A stretch of 64,000 nucleotides of DNA. It comes from Halicephalobus mephisto (Eukaryota > Nematoda > Chromadorea > Rhabditida > Panagrolaimidae). Shown here one piece after another: positions 9,418 to 20,498 of this stretch; position 1 is the first letter of the stretch; each line of letters starts with the position of its first letter. Below the pieces are notes generated by a model. That model did no database searches, was not told where the DNA came from, and was given only the letters and a program-made list of their open reading frames with translations. The stretch is taken from positions 62,001 through 126,000 of the forward strand of contig SWDT01000005.1 in the NCBI GenBank assembly GCA_009193035.1. Direction: 5' to 3'. The translations under genes were made by a program, and so were the position numbers.

Positions 9418-11528
9418 ATGGCGGGAACAAAACCTGGAATGAAAATTTCGCTTTTTGAACGACTTTTGGAGTGGTTCCTTTTCCGGTTCCGATGGATGAT
9501 GGTGATTCCGATTATCCTTCCCATGTCCCTTGTTTATGATGCTTATTTTTTCTTTAGAAATTGGATAATTTTCACACTTCAATCAGCTCCGAAATCTCAC
9601 GACAGAAAAGTGGCAGTTATCCAGAAACAAGTCCGTGAATGGCACGACGGAGACAGAAAAAAGAAAATGTGCACGGCCCGGGCGGGGTGGTTGACGATGA
9701 GCTTCAGATTCCCCACGTACAAAAAGAACATGATTCAGATAAAAACGGATCAATTGTTGGATATTCTTGAAGTCAATACTGAAGCCAGAACTATCAGAGT
9801 TGAGCCGATGGTGACGATGGGACAGATAACCAGATTTTTGACTCCTTTGGGATACACCCTGCCGATCGTGCCTGAGCTGGACGATCTGACAGTCGGCGGA
9901 ATGATCAATGGATGCGGAATAGAATCAAGCGGAAGGAAATACGGACTTTTCCAACATATTTGTGTTTCTTACGAAATCGTAACTGCCACAGGAGAACTGG
10001 TAGTGGCCACGAAAGACAAAAACAGCGACCACCAGCCCCTCTACTTCGGCGTGCCCTGGTCCCACGGGACTCTAGGGTTTCTCGTAGCTGCAACGATCAG
10101 GATCATCCCTTGCAAGCCATATGTCAGATTGACCTATTATCCTTGTCATTCTCAAAGGAAGTTATATGAAAGACTCGACCAAGAATCGAACAGAAACGAA
10201 AACGAATTTGTCGAAGGAATCCAATTTTCAAAGGACTCCGGAGTCGTTATGACCGGTTATTTCGCCGAAGCCGTCCCTAAAAATGCCACTTTGAACTCCA
10301 TCGGAAACTGGTACAAACCGTGGTTCTTCAAACACGTCGAATCCGTCCTCAAGAAGAAAAAGGAGATCGTCGAGTACATTCCCCTGAGGGATTACTACCA
10401 CAGACATTCGAAAAGTATCTTTTGGGAACTTCAGGTGAGTAATTTTGATTAAAATTTCGGTTTTCATTAATAAGTGTTGTAATTGAACGAAAATCTATAT
10501 ATGGATACTTTGCAATTTTTGAATTCCCGCGCAACGAACGAGTAAAAGGAAAAAAACAAATCGCTACTAAAATTGACCTGTTTTCTTTTCTTACTTAGTT
10601 TCTTAAAAGAAAAAAATAGTAAATTTGACAAATTATTCCCGAAACCGACCTTATCTGTCCTTACTCGCGCTTTTTACTCTTTTCTTTCACAACAATCCTA
10701 AAATTTTCAAAACGTTTCTATGAGAACTTTCATATATAATTTTCTACAATAATGTAGTATTTTTGTTATTTCTGAATTCTTGTGCAGAAATAACAAAGTT
10801 TTATAAATACAAAAAACGGCAAATCGGATATTTGCTACCGAAATCCGTCCTGTTCTTGTTCTTTTTATAACAATCTTAAAAACCTCAGAAATACGTGTTA
10901 AATGAGACTGATGATTTTCATATATAGCTTTATTATATTAATGTGATTTTTCAGGATTTGATTCCCTTTGGAAACAATGTTTTCTTCCGATGGCTTCTGG
11001 GATGGGCTTGTCCTCCGAAGATCTCCCTCTTGAAATTGACAACTCCAGGACCTATCAGAAACATTTACAACCGTCATCACGTTATTCAAGACATGCTGGT
11101 TCCCTTGAACAAGGTTTCTGAAGCTGTGAATCTCTTCGACAAGGAAGTCAGCATCTACCCCATCTGGTTGTGTCCCTTCAACCTGCCTTCTTCCCCGGGA
11201 ATGGTCCGTCAAAGAACTGGAAGAAACATCCTCTATGTCGATATTGGGGTTTACGGTAATTGCACTCTGGACACGTACGACCCGAGAGACACAACGAGGA
11301 AGTTGGAGGAATATGTGAGAAAAGTTCAAGGGTATTTTTTAGATATTTTAAAATTAATTTAATAATGATTTCAGAGTCCAAATGCTCTACGCTGACACTT
11401 ATATGACTAAAAGCGAATTCTGGGAAATGTTCGACAGTTCGCTCTATGACTGGCTGAGAACCAAATATGGATGCAAGGAGGCGTTCCCCGACGTCTATGA
11501 AAAAGTCTGCAAAAATTCCCGTTACTAA
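9418..11528 (+). CDS. dhcr-24: Delta(24)-sterol reductase (DHCR24/seladin-1-like)
   Basis: Exons 9418-10434, 10955-11331 and 11375-11528 (introns 520 and 43 nt) encode 515 residues, matching the ~516 of vertebrate DHCR24. An N-terminal hydrophobic segment (about 28-50) anchors it in the ER. Residues ~60-235 form the FAD-binding (PCMH-type) domain, with the highly conserved stretches VRVEP-VTMGQ (128-136) and [11 protein letters not shown] (149-160) followed by GIESS and KYGLFQH. The remainder, including KHVE-, [12 protein letters not shown] and [12 protein letters not shown] stretches, is collinear with the family to the end. It reduces the C24(25) double bond of sterols using FAD and NADPH. 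Nematodes cannot make sterols de novo, so the likely role is the last step of phytosterol side-chain removal (desmosterol-type intermediate to cholesterol); this is inference. Intron 1 carries two copies of the GAATTC-CCGCGC repeat family. Confidence 0.93.
10500..10880 (+). repeat. GAATTCCCGCGC-type dispersed repeat inside DHCR24 intron 1
   Basis: Starting with TTTTTGAATTCCCGCGC at about 10516, then words of the type CGAGTAAAAGG, GGCAAAT, TACCGAAACCG and CTCGCGCTTTTTAC. A second, more diverged unit follows at about 10770-10870. The same order of words occurs at 16745-16960 and, inverted, at 62500-62640. It occupies most of the 520-nt intron. Confidence 0.55.
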
Positions 11529-11661
11529 AGCAGCTTCAGTTCTTGTGTACTGTAGAATTTTAAGTATTTTTAACCTTCGTATTGATAATAATAACTGGTA
11601 AATTGCATCAAATATCATCTAGAAGAAGTAGAATGGCCCTTTGTACCTAAAATGGCGTCAA

Positions 11662-12672
11662 TTAGATGAATAACCCTAAATTGGAAAAACTGGCCTCTCG
11701 TTTCTTTGGCAACGGAACTTGGTTCAGACGGACTTGGACCAACTTGGCGAACAAGAAATCCTCGTCATTCTTCCAATCTGAGGACTCGGAAAGGACCTGG
11801 AGCAATACAGTAATGGAATAAAGGATTTAGACTTACATTAGGATTTTCAGAATTATGCTCAGGAAGAGGATTAGAGAAATCGACCATTTCCTTGGTTTTC
11901 TTCCTTGACAAACTAGGCAAAAAATCTTCAAACCACCTCATTTCGGAATAATATGGCCATTTTGGAAGATAGGAAAAATTGTCTCTAACAGCAAATCGAT
12001 GTTCTTTCTTAAAACGATCCCGAATCTGGATCCATCGTTTTTTAACCAATATCGCTGAAATTAAAAAATATTAATTTTTAAAATACTTAAATTTCAATTG
12101 ATTTTAAAAATTTTTAATTTAAAAATTAAGTTTTTAAAATTAATTAAAAACTAACGTGTGGCTCCATTTCCGACTTCTTCAGCAACGGATTTCCACTGGT
12201 TAAGTTTGAAATCTGAATTTCCGCCTTGAGTGACGTCATAGAGATCTGGTTTAGTCTTGACGGACTCGATAAGTTTGATAGTGAAACAAGCTTTCTGGAC
12301 GTTGGGAGTGTTTATACCTTCTTTTTTTATCCGATCGGATAACTTGATACTTGGAAGAACAGCGTCTTTGGCTTGTTGTAATTGGATAAATAAATCTCGA
12401 TGGTACATCTTCAGATGGTGATTCAACGACGTCGTGGACTGCTTTGGTCCTCGATTGAATACGGCTCCACACGAATAACACATCGCTGTGTTGTCTGCTG
12501 GTCGTTTCTGGAAATATCTCCACCAGGATTTTTCCGGTTGGGATTCATCCAACGTCATCGGAAAGACTTGATTTGATAACACAGATTGAAGAACATTGAC
12601 TATGTCAATGGGATTTGGCGAATCCATCTGGTAATTGATTATTTCATCAAGGAAATTCTGATTGACCGACAT
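11662..12672 (-). CDS. BED zinc finger plus MADF-domain putative transcription factor
   Basis: Exons 12672-12156, 12054-11837 and 11796-11662 (introns 101 and 40 nt) give 289 residues. A BED-type zinc finger is at about 48-95, with WW at 50-51, Cys65, Cys68, His86 and His91. A MADF domain follows from about 131 to 225 (KLIESVKTKPDLYD... KKRWIQIRDRFKKE across the first splice). The last exon ends in an acidic/hydrophobic then basic stretch (DEDFLFAKLV... LPKKR) that looks like a BESS-type or similar interaction tail. BED and MADF are both DNA-binding modules, so a sequence-specific regulator is likely; this pairing is common in nematodes. A domesticated transposase origin is possible because BED fingers are common in hAT elements, but no transposase core is visible. 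It converges with DHCR24, with 133 bp between stop codons, and its upstream flank is the 20-bp minisatellite. Confidence 0.8.
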
Positions 12673-12689
12673 TCCTGATCAAGTAAAGT

Positions 12690-13262
12690 GCGAGTAGAAG
12701 AACTACCAGTGAAAGTAGAAAAATTACCGGCGCGAATGGAAAAATAACCAGCGCGAGTGGAAGAATTATCAGTGCGAGTTGAGAATAACCAGTGCGAGTT
12801 CAGAAATTACCAGCGCGAATCCAAGAGTTGCCGGTGTGAGTTCAGAAGTTACCAACGCGAGTGGAAGAATTGCCAGCGCGAATCCAAGAGCTGCCGGTGC
12901 GAGTTGAGAATAACCAGTGCGAGTTCAGAAGTCACCAACGCGAGTGGAAGAACTGCCAATGCGAGTAGAAGAGTAATCAGTGTGAGTGAAGGATTACCAG
13001 CGCGAGTCGAAAATTACCAATGTGAATAAAACACTTGCCGGTGCGAGTGGAAAGTTACCAATGCGAATTCAGAAGTTGTCGGTGCGAGTGGAGAATTACC
13101 AGCGCGAGTCTTGAATTCGTTGGGACGAATGGGGAATTACCAGTGCAAATATAAACTTGCCAGAACAAGTAGAAAAATAATTGGCATAAGTCCAGAAATT
13201 ACCGGTGTTAGTGTGGAAGTTGTCAAGACGAATTCAAAATTTACCGGGACAAAACCGTGAGT
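12690..13262. repeat. Minisatellite, 20-21-bp unit, about 27 copies
   Basis: Consecutive units of the type GCGAGTGGAAGAATTACCAG with 18-23 bp spacing, starting less than 20 bp upstream of the BED/MADF start codon. Adjacent units are variable but groups recur (a GAATCCAAGAG unit followed by a TGCCGGTG unit appears at about 12820 and 12880). It is GC-richer than the surroundings and becomes degenerate after 13140. No true ORF. Confidence 0.85.
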
Positions 13263-14489
13263 TAGCAAGTCCGCCTTGAGACACACCTGTCCGGAACACC
13301 GGAACTTTTGATTATTGAAAACCAAGTCCAAGAGATTTGTAGGAAATGGAAGCCGCTTCCGGCCAGACTTTCTCGTCTCTCATGGGTCGGATTAGGAGAA
13401 ACACCGGAACCGGAACTCTTCCTTTTACGAGTGGGAAATCCAGTCTTTCTTCCCTTCCACGTCGGCTGAATCCAGAAACCACAAAGGTCATTTTGCTTCG
13501 TTAATCCGTATTCTCCTACTTTTCTTTTCGAAGAAAAACAAAATTCGCACAATTGTAAAAGTAAAAAATGCTTAGAAAATTATCTCGACACGAATTTCAC
13601 AAAATTTCAAAAATCTTAATTTTAAAAATTTTTGCTGAATTTTTGAAGATTCCAGAAGAATTTTTGAAGGTTTTAGAATCTTCCGCTGAGTTCTGGAGGT
13701 CTTGATGAAGATTCTGAGATTTTTAAAAGAATTTTGCAGAAATTCGAAAATTTTTATTGAATTCTGGAAAATTTCTACAAGATCTTAAAAAATTCCAGAA
13801 ACTTTTAAAAAGATTTCAAAAACCTTCAGAATCGTCTACCAGAGGCTAAAAGTCTTCTAAAAACTTCTGTAACCTTCCAGAAACTTCACATTGGATTCTA
13901 CAAATCTCCAAAAAACTAAAAAATTTTAAAAAAATTTCAGAAGATTCCAGAATCGTCTATTAGATGCTAGAAGTCTTCTAAAAACTTCTATAACTGTTCA
14001 GAAACTCCACATCAAATTCTAGAAATCTCCAAAAAGCTCCAGAAGCTTCCATGGAATTTCTGAAGACTGATTTCTTCCATGAAGTTCTTGAAACTTGTTG
14101 AATTCTAAAGTTTCAAAAAATATTATAAATTCCAGAAAATTACATTGTTCCTTACAATTTTGTATTGATTTTATTTTAATATTAAAAATCGAGAAAATTC
14201 AAAAAATTGAAAGAAATACAATTTTTGGCAAAATGACGAACGAATGACAATTGACACATGCCAATAAACAAATCCATTTTTTTAAATTTTTTATATTTTA
14301 TATTTTTTTTGTATTTTAATTTTTGTCCATTTTTCATTTATAAAATTTCTTTTATTTTTTAATTTATTCATAAAATTCGTTTTTGGAATATATTGTTCAT
14401 TGTCGATAACGAAATTAAATGTTTTTTTTGAATTTGAAAATTTTTATTTTTTTTTTGATATTTTTAAATTTTTATTTTTTTGATATTTT
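13263..14489. other. smg-9 upstream region: unique block then AT-rich degenerate repeats
   Basis: 13263-13550 has mixed composition and an unremarkable minus-strand open frame (96 codons) that I cannot link to any family. 13560-14110 is built of degenerate words such as TTCCAGAAGC, TTCTAGAAAT and AAATTTTTAAA, spaced about 30-60 bp. A CTCGACACGA motif is at 13582. 14110-14489 is low-complexity AT/T-rich. Confidence 0.4.
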
Positions 14490-14505
14490 AGAAATAATAC
14501 TCTAA

Positions 14506-16412
14506 ATGTCAAGACCGAATTGTGGAGGAGGCAATCGACGTGGCGGTCGATATGAGGTTTGTTTGCATTTTGAATAATTTTTTTAAATTTTTTGTTTTCC
14601 TACAGCATGGGACCAGAACCACATCATCGATGTCATCTGAACATAGTTCGGCCAACATTAATCCCGTCGGAATAGGACCTGGTGATTTTTTTTTAATTTT
14701 ATATAAAATTGTGGAAATTTCAGTCAGAATCCTACAATCTAACAAAAGCAAAAAAAACGACGACGATGAATCCCGATCTAATGCTTCTAATCCGGCCGGA
14801 TCCCTCAAATCGCCAGTTCCGAGGATAGCAACAAGGGTCGACAGCAGGCCGAAGAACGAAAATGGTGGAAATTCGATATATGAATTTTTAATTTTTTGAG
14901 TTTTTCAGAGGACAAAGCCGCGACTTCTGTCTCGGCCCAGGGAATCCCCCAGACGCAGTCCATGGGATATTCGATCAGATTGTTCGAAGAATATCCGCAC
15001 ACTGCTTTCAACAGGACTTTTATGGATTATTTAATGTCAGTTACGTCAGATTTCCACGTAGTTGGGATTATCGGAGCCCAAGGAACGGGGAAGTCGACGT
15101 TTGCCAGTATGCTAGGTGGAAACGAGCCAGGCGACATGTATGGGTGAGTTTCTGCTTTTAAATATAAAATTCTAACAACAAGAAGTCCAATCTTGGGAGA
15201 TTTTTAGTGATAGTTGTGGTTTTTGGATATTTGTTAGTAGTTTGATATATGGAAATTAATCCTAGAAGGTTCTAGATCCTATAGATCCCGATGCAGAAGA
15301 TTGTAGATCTATCCAGACAGAATGTAGTTCGGAAACATTGATATCGGAGTACCTATGAAGAAAACCAAAATTTTAGGTTATCTTTGATTTCTAGAAACTT
15401 CCAGAAATCTGTTTCAAGGTCATTTTGGAAGGAGATTCATATATGATTTTTGTAATATACAGTTGATTACGAAATAACTATCAAAAAATCAAAATTTTAG
15501 ATTATATTTGATTCCTAAAACTTAGAAATTACCCTAGGAAAAATTTGTGAAAAGTTTGATTTTCCATTTCTGTAAAACGTGGTTTTAGGGACTATATATT
15601 CCGGCCAAGTCCTCGAGAATTTGTCGAAAAAGGAGCTTCCCAGACTCTTTCCATCAATGTCTACGTTTCCAAAGCTAGGATGATCATTTTCGACTGTCAA
15701 GCCATCAATTCAGGTCACTTGCTAGAATACGCAATAAGGATTTCGAAAAGAGAATCCTCGAAGCATCATCAAATCAAAGCTGCGGATGAGGAGTACGATT
15801 CCGACACTCAAAGGTACTTGATGTTTCTTACAGAAGTCTGTCATACAGTAATTCTTGGAATTGACTGGTTTTTGGACGTCAATGTCGTCAGAAAATTGAT
15901 GACTTCTCAATTGCTTGCCCAACAAACAAGCCAAAGAAAGGTAAACCTGGTCGTGGCCCAGATGAGAGCGAGATCCGTGGACTTCAACCCGAAAAAAGTG
16001 GCAATGAGGTCCAAAATTTTACAAGGGATTTTTGAAGGATCGAAATTTGATGTTCTTGGAGGACTTTCGATGAGGAATTTAGGATTTCCAATGTACGAAA
16101 AATCAAATGTAAATTATTTAATTTTTGCAGAAATTAAACCAAGATTAAAAACTGAACCAGGTTAGTTTTAAAAAATTAATTAAATAATTCGGAATTTTAG
16201 GATTTAAAACTGACAATGACGAGATATACGGTAGTTTTACGATTCCATTCAATGAGGTTATGGATAAGTTTAAAATTGCTCTTTTGAATCTCGAAAAAAA
16301 AGATTTCGAAGGCAAAACGGGCAATTTGACGGAAAAGGACTGGTTCCAAGGAGTTGCACAAGTTATCTGGGAGAAATTGCTCTTGATAGACTGCAGTATT
16401 TCCAGAAAATAG
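14506..16412 (+). CDS. smg-9: SMG-9, nonsense-mediated decay factor
   Basis: Six exons, 14506-14556, 14606-14681, 14724-14864, 14909-15143, 15589-16160 and 16201-16412, give 428 residues. The N-terminal ~105 residues are low-complexity and disordered. The folded part is the SMG8/SMG9 nucleotide-fold domain: YPHTAF-type lead-in at about 119, then VVGIIGAQGTGKST with the P-loop at 145-153, a QTLSINVYVS strand and IIFDCQA (DxxG-like region), FLTEVCHTVILGIDWF, a VNYLIFAEI strand and the conserved terminal LTEKDWFQ near the C-terminus. SMG-9 pairs with SMG-8 to bind and regulate the SMG-1 kinase, which phosphorylates UPF1/SMG-2 in mRNA surveillance. The fourth intron (445 nt) is much longer than the others and carries the intron-associated repeat shared with the SLC35E1-like gene. 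A candidate trans-splice acceptor (GATATTTTAG) ends at 14491. Confidence 0.9.
15198..15588 (+). repeat. Intron-associated repeat, copy 1 (smg-9 intron 4), ending at the 3' splice site
   Basis: About 385 bp matching 18117-18500 at roughly 96% by eye, with one 9-bp indel. The match begins about 54 nt after the intron's 5' splice site and stops at the acceptor (GGTTTTAG here, GGTTTTCAG in the other copy). The exons that follow are unrelated. It supplies the polypyrimidine tract and 3' splice site of this intron. Confidence 0.9.
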
Positions 16413-17850
16413 ATGGTTATCGAATTTCCTCCGGTTTGTTCTTTCATATATCCCGAGGATAAAGATCTCTATTGTTGTGTTGTGTTTGTGATTAATCGTT
16501 AAGTGACGATTGAATATTTTTAATATAAGAAATTTTTCATATATAACATGTGTTTTGTTACTTATCTAATACGAGCCAAACTATTTTTTTAAATATGTTT
16601 AAAAATAATTTAAAAATTTTGTTTAAAGTTGAGTTTTTGAAAGAAAATTAACCCATTTTGTCTTAATTTTTATTTTCACGTAAATTCTATAAATTTATAT
16701 TGAAAGAATTTCGTAAAAATTATTATTTTTTACAATAGTGGTTTTTTGGGATTTTTGAATTCCCGCGCAGACGAGCGAGCTACTATAAGGACAGAAAAAT
16801 GGTAAATATGGCAAATCACTGCCGAAATAGACTCTTTTTCCTCGCTCTTTTTGTTTTGTTACTTCTTTTACCTATATTTAGAAACAAAAAAACGGTAAAT
16901 CTGGCAAAATCACTGCTGAAAGCAACTTTTTCTTTATTTATATTTTTTACCTAAAAAAACAAAATGCTCGAAATATCTTTTTAAAATTAATTATATGAGT
17001 TTGAAAACGTTTAAAATTTGCAAATTTACTAAATGCATTGATGATATGTGGCAATTTAAGGAATTCAGAATTTTATTTCTGATTTTTGTTTTGAAAAAAC
17101 AATTCACAAACTCGGATCAACGTACAATATGCGCTGAATTACAAAAAATGAATTACTAATGTTAGTGAAATTGACGCAAGAAACAAGCGTTTCAAAAACG
17201 GGTGATAATTCATGAATAAAAAGTAAATGATTGATTTTTGAACTTTTTGATATATGGAATTTTAGATTTTTTAAAAATTTGTGAATTTTAAATAATTATT
17301 CAAATAAAATTAAATATAAATTCTGGATATGTACCGAATAAGTCATGAATTTTGTCAACTTTCGACGCGCGATATATGAAATTTTGAATTTTAAATAATT
17401 TTTGAATTTTAAATAATTATTTAAATAAAATTTAATATAGATTTTGAATGTATATCTGATCAGCTGTGAAATTAGATTTATTTTTAAAAGGTTACTTTGG
17501 ACGTGCGATATATGAAATTTATTTTTTTTACTTTTTTCGTTCTAGAAGATCCTTTACCTAAAATCGCACTCAGATTCTGAATATATATCTAATTAGGCCT
17601 ATTTCGAACTTTAATTTGTTTCAAGAAATTAATTTAATTATTTTGCCGTGTAAATTTTGAAAATGGAAAATCTAACAATTTTTATTTTATAAAAATCCTA
17701 AAAAATCGAGAATGTTTTTAAAACGTTGATTTTTATGATTATTTTTGTAAAAATTGCATTAATTTTATTTTTATTAAGAAGTTTGGCACGAATTGGGATC
17801 GAAAAGCGTGCTGTTTATATGAAATATTTCTGGAATTTTTGGTTTTCATC
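16413..17850. repeat. smg-9/SLC35E1-like intergenic region with two repeat families
   Basis: 16745-16960 is a copy of the GAATTCCCGCGC family (two sub-units). 17235-17640 contains three degenerate ~135-150-bp units, each with GATATATGRAATTT followed by AAATAAAATTTAATAT-type sequence; a related unit lies at about 30950-31085. Otherwise AT-rich without ORFs. It should contain the smg-9 3' UTR and the SLC35E1 promoter. Confidence 0.5.
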
Positions 17851-17913
17851 TGTCAGTGATTTCTGAGATGCGACATTGGTTGTTATTCCTGCTTGAAGAA
17901 GTTCTGTTTTTTC

Positions 17914-17915
17914 AG
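17914..17915 (+). promoter_or_regulatory. Candidate trans-splice acceptor of the SLC35E1-like gene
   Basis: TTCTGTTTTTTCAG ends at 17915, 42 nt before the chosen ATG at 17958. The short leader between contains an out-of-frame ATG followed one codon later by a stop, so a minimal upstream ORF would be present. Inferred function. Confidence 0.45.
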
Positions 17916-17957
17916 TCAAAGAAATGCAATAAGAATACCAGATTTAACATTCAGCAG

Positions 17958-19606
17958 ATGACATCGATTTGTAGTAAACAATGCCTCTTTACGATCAGGA
18001 TCGTTGTTGTCTGCTTGGTCTGGTATGTTGCCAGTTCTGCTCAATCCATAGTTAACAAGTTGACTTTACAGGTTTGGTTTTTATATTGTTTTAAAATTTG
18101 TATATCAACACTTTTCGGAGTTTTTAGTGATAGTTATGGTTTTTGGATATTTGTTAGTAGTTTTATATATGGAAATTAATCGTAGAAGGTTCTAGATCCC
18201 GATGCAGAAGATTGTAGATCTATCCAGACAGAATGTAGTTCGGAAACATTGATATTGGAGTAGCTATTAAGAAAATCAAAATTTTAGGTTATCTTTGATT
18301 TCTAGAAACTTCCAGAAATTTGTTTCAAGGTCATTTTGGAAGGAGATTCATATATGATTTTTGTAATATACAGTTGATTACGAAATAACTATCAAAAAAT
18401 CAAAATTTTAGATTATATTTGATTCCTAAAACTTAGAAATTCCCCTCGGAAAAATTTGTGAAAAGTTTGATTTTCCATTTCTGTAAAACGTGGTTTTCAG
18501 CATTATCCATATCCGTTGACTGTGACACTTTCTAGTTTGGTAAATAATGCTATTTATGCCGTTCCATTAGCCAAAATATTGAATGTTAAATTTCAAACTG
18601 TCCGTACGAAGTATTTGATCTGGGTGATTTTTCCCATTGCCTTTGGAAAATCCATCGCTCTTGCAAGTGCCTTTTTTGGACTATGGAAAGTCCCGGTTTC
18701 TTATGCTCAAACAGGTTAATGTTTATTTTTTATATTTTTAAATTAAAAAAAATATTTTTTTGATAATTTTTAGAATTAAAAAAATTTTTTTTGATAATTT
18801 TTAAATTAAAAAGAATGTTTTTTTGAGAATTTTTAAATTAAAAAGTTTTTTTTAATAATTTTTGAATTTTAGTAAAAGCGACATTGCCGATTTTTACAGT
18901 ATTCACTTCGAGGTTTTTACTACATGAACGACAACCAAAGAAAATTTACATATCTTTGTTGCCGATCGTTATTGGGGTTGTGACTGCTTCATTGACAGAA
19001 ATTAGTTTTAATCTAATCGGATTGTTGGCTTCGTTATTTTCGACATTCATCAACTCGTGCATCAATGTCTCAATTAAGAAAGTTTTTGATGACACAGGAA
19101 TGCATCCTGTGTCGTTGTTAAATTTGACTTCTCAATTGGCAGCTGTTATTTTATTTCCCCTATGGATTTTTGAAGATGGTTTAAATATTGCCTATAGCTA
19201 TTTTTATAATTCTACCGAAAATTTGCCTGATATGTATTTTGTTTTTTTATTATTTACATCTGGATTATGTTCATTTTTTCAAAATTTATGTTCATTTATT
19301 TTAATTCATCAATTAACAACTTTATCATTTGCTGTATCTAATGCAGCTAAAAGAGTTGCAGTAATTGTTATTAGTTTGTTTATTTTTAAAAATCCAGTTA
19401 CACCATTGAATTGCTTTGGAATGTTATTGGCTATATTCGGTATGTTTATCTACAACAGGATTAAACATCCAAGTCGCAATGGAATCCATAAAGACGAAGA
19501 TAAACCAAATTTGATCAAACGAGAACCTCGTAAACTTCTAGATTTCAATAGTTTTACGACTTCTGACAGTGATGTCAGATTGATATCACTGGCTCAGAAT
19601 GCCTAA
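17958..19606 (+). CDS. SLC35E1-like nucleotide-sugar/triose-phosphate-type transporter
   Basis: Exons 17958-18071, 18501-18714 and 18873-19606 give 353 residues with about ten hydrophobic segments, as in the drug/metabolite transporter superfamily. Diagnostic stretches are the N-terminal WYVASSAQSIVNK, WKVPVSYAQTVKAT-PIFTV (spanning the exon 2/3 junction), LPIVIGVVTASLTEISFN and the KKVFDDTG motif after helix 6; these resemble SLC35E1 rather than SLC35E2/E3. The substrate of this subfamily is not established; Golgi or ER membrane is likely. The C-terminal tail is hydrophilic and lysine-rich. The upstream in-frame ATG at 17874 would add residues but lies before the acceptor. Intron 1 (429 nt) contains the second copy of the intron-associated repeat. 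A poly(A) signal AATAAA is at 19639-19644. Confidence 0.85.
18117..18500 (+). repeat. Intron-associated repeat, copy 2 (SLC35E1-like intron 1), ending at the 3' splice site
   Basis: Second copy of the 15198-15588 sequence. The match starts 46 nt after the 5' splice site and ends at the TTTTCAG acceptor. Differences are scattered substitutions and one 9-bp deletion relative to copy 1. Confidence 0.9.
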
Positions 19607-19638
19607 GTATTACTGGATGTGATCATAAGATGCGGGTG

Positions 19639-19644
19639 AATAAA
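19639..19644 (+). terminator. Polyadenylation signal of the SLC35E1-like gene
   Basis: AATAAA 35 nt after the stop codon at 19604-19606, in a 190-bp convergent interval before the vps-32 stop. Confidence 0.5.
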
Positions 19645-19796
19645 TCTAGTGTCTTATCCTTCATACTTGATAAAGAATTTTAATACTTTTGCTATTCAAA
19701 ATGACATAAGTACTTACACACGGGTCTCAGAATTCAGTTCACAAAGAGACCATAACTTGTCCACAAAAAATCGAAACACGTAGAAAATTGCATGAA

Positions 19797-20498
19797 TCAT
19801 GAAGTGGCCCATTGTTCGAGTTCAGCCATATCGTCGTCTTCTTTCTTCTTGGATGGCAACTGAGCTGTTGGGATTTCGGGTAACTTTGCGGGCAAGTTAT
19901 CGGCGGGAGCAGGACCGACATTTACGAGTCTTTCTTGAATGGTCTCCTCTTCAAGCTCATCTAGTTCTCTCAATAGATCACTTTCGTCGACGTCATTGCC
20001 GAATCCGACGGGATTGGATATGGCTTCAGCGATTTCGTTAGCGATATCTTGTTGTTCAGCAATGTCTTCCATAAGATTGTGAACTTGATCGACATCCATG
20101 CCTTTGTGAGAGCTCTTCATTGCTTCTGCTGCTTGTCCCATGACGTTCAGGATTTCGGTGTTAGTGGCAGCATTTTCAAGCGACGAACGTTGGAATTCGA
20201 TAGTTTGCAAGACTCCGTCTAGATGGGCTTGTTGTTTTTCGAGCGCTTTCTTCCTTTTCAAAGCTTGAAGAGCAACACGTCTGTTTGACGATGCATTCGA
20301 CCTGGCGGTATCTGTTTCCTGCAGGAGATTCATATATGAAAATCAGAAATAAAGTAAAAAACTTACAGATTTGATTTTTTTCTCGAGAAAATCTTGTTTT
20401 TTCAGAAGCATATCCTCGGTTTCGCGGAGTTTGGATATGGCTTCTTGGGGATTCGGCGCAGCGGCCTTCTTCTTACCTCCGAAGATTCCTTGAAACAT
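19797..20498 (-). CDS. vps-32: ESCRT-III subunit VPS-32/CHMP4 (Snf7 family)
   Basis: Exons 20498-20367 and 20318-19797 with a 48-nt intron give 217 residues, normal for CHMP4. A basic N-terminal helix (FGGKKKAAAPNPQEAISKL) is followed by the long coiled-coil Snf7 core (KKQDFLEKKI, then ARSN-RRVALQALKRKK and QRSSLENAATNTEILNVM) and an acidic C-terminal half. The end MAELEQWAT is the amphipathic helix that binds ALIX/Bro1 in this family. Role: polymerises on membranes for multivesicular-body formation, cytokinesis and nuclear-envelope sealing. The gene diverges from icd-1. I recall that in C. elegans vps-32.1, icd-1 and a TRAPPC13-like gene are close neighbours on one cosmid (C56C10), which would make this a conserved cluster; not checked here. 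Confidence 0.93.

Noticed and set aside
12757..13029. 90-codon ORF through the 20-21-bp minisatellite
   Set aside because: Translation is just the repeated unit; the frame is open only because unit lengths happen to keep phase for a while.
13262..13552. 96-codon minus-strand ORF
   Set aside because: No recognisable domain, no coding-like splice partners, and it overlaps the end of the minisatellite.
16109..16130. GT...GCAG pair that might be a 22-nt intron in smg-9 exon 5
   Set aside because: Too short to splice, it would break the frame, and the unspliced reading gives the conserved VNYLIFAEI strand.
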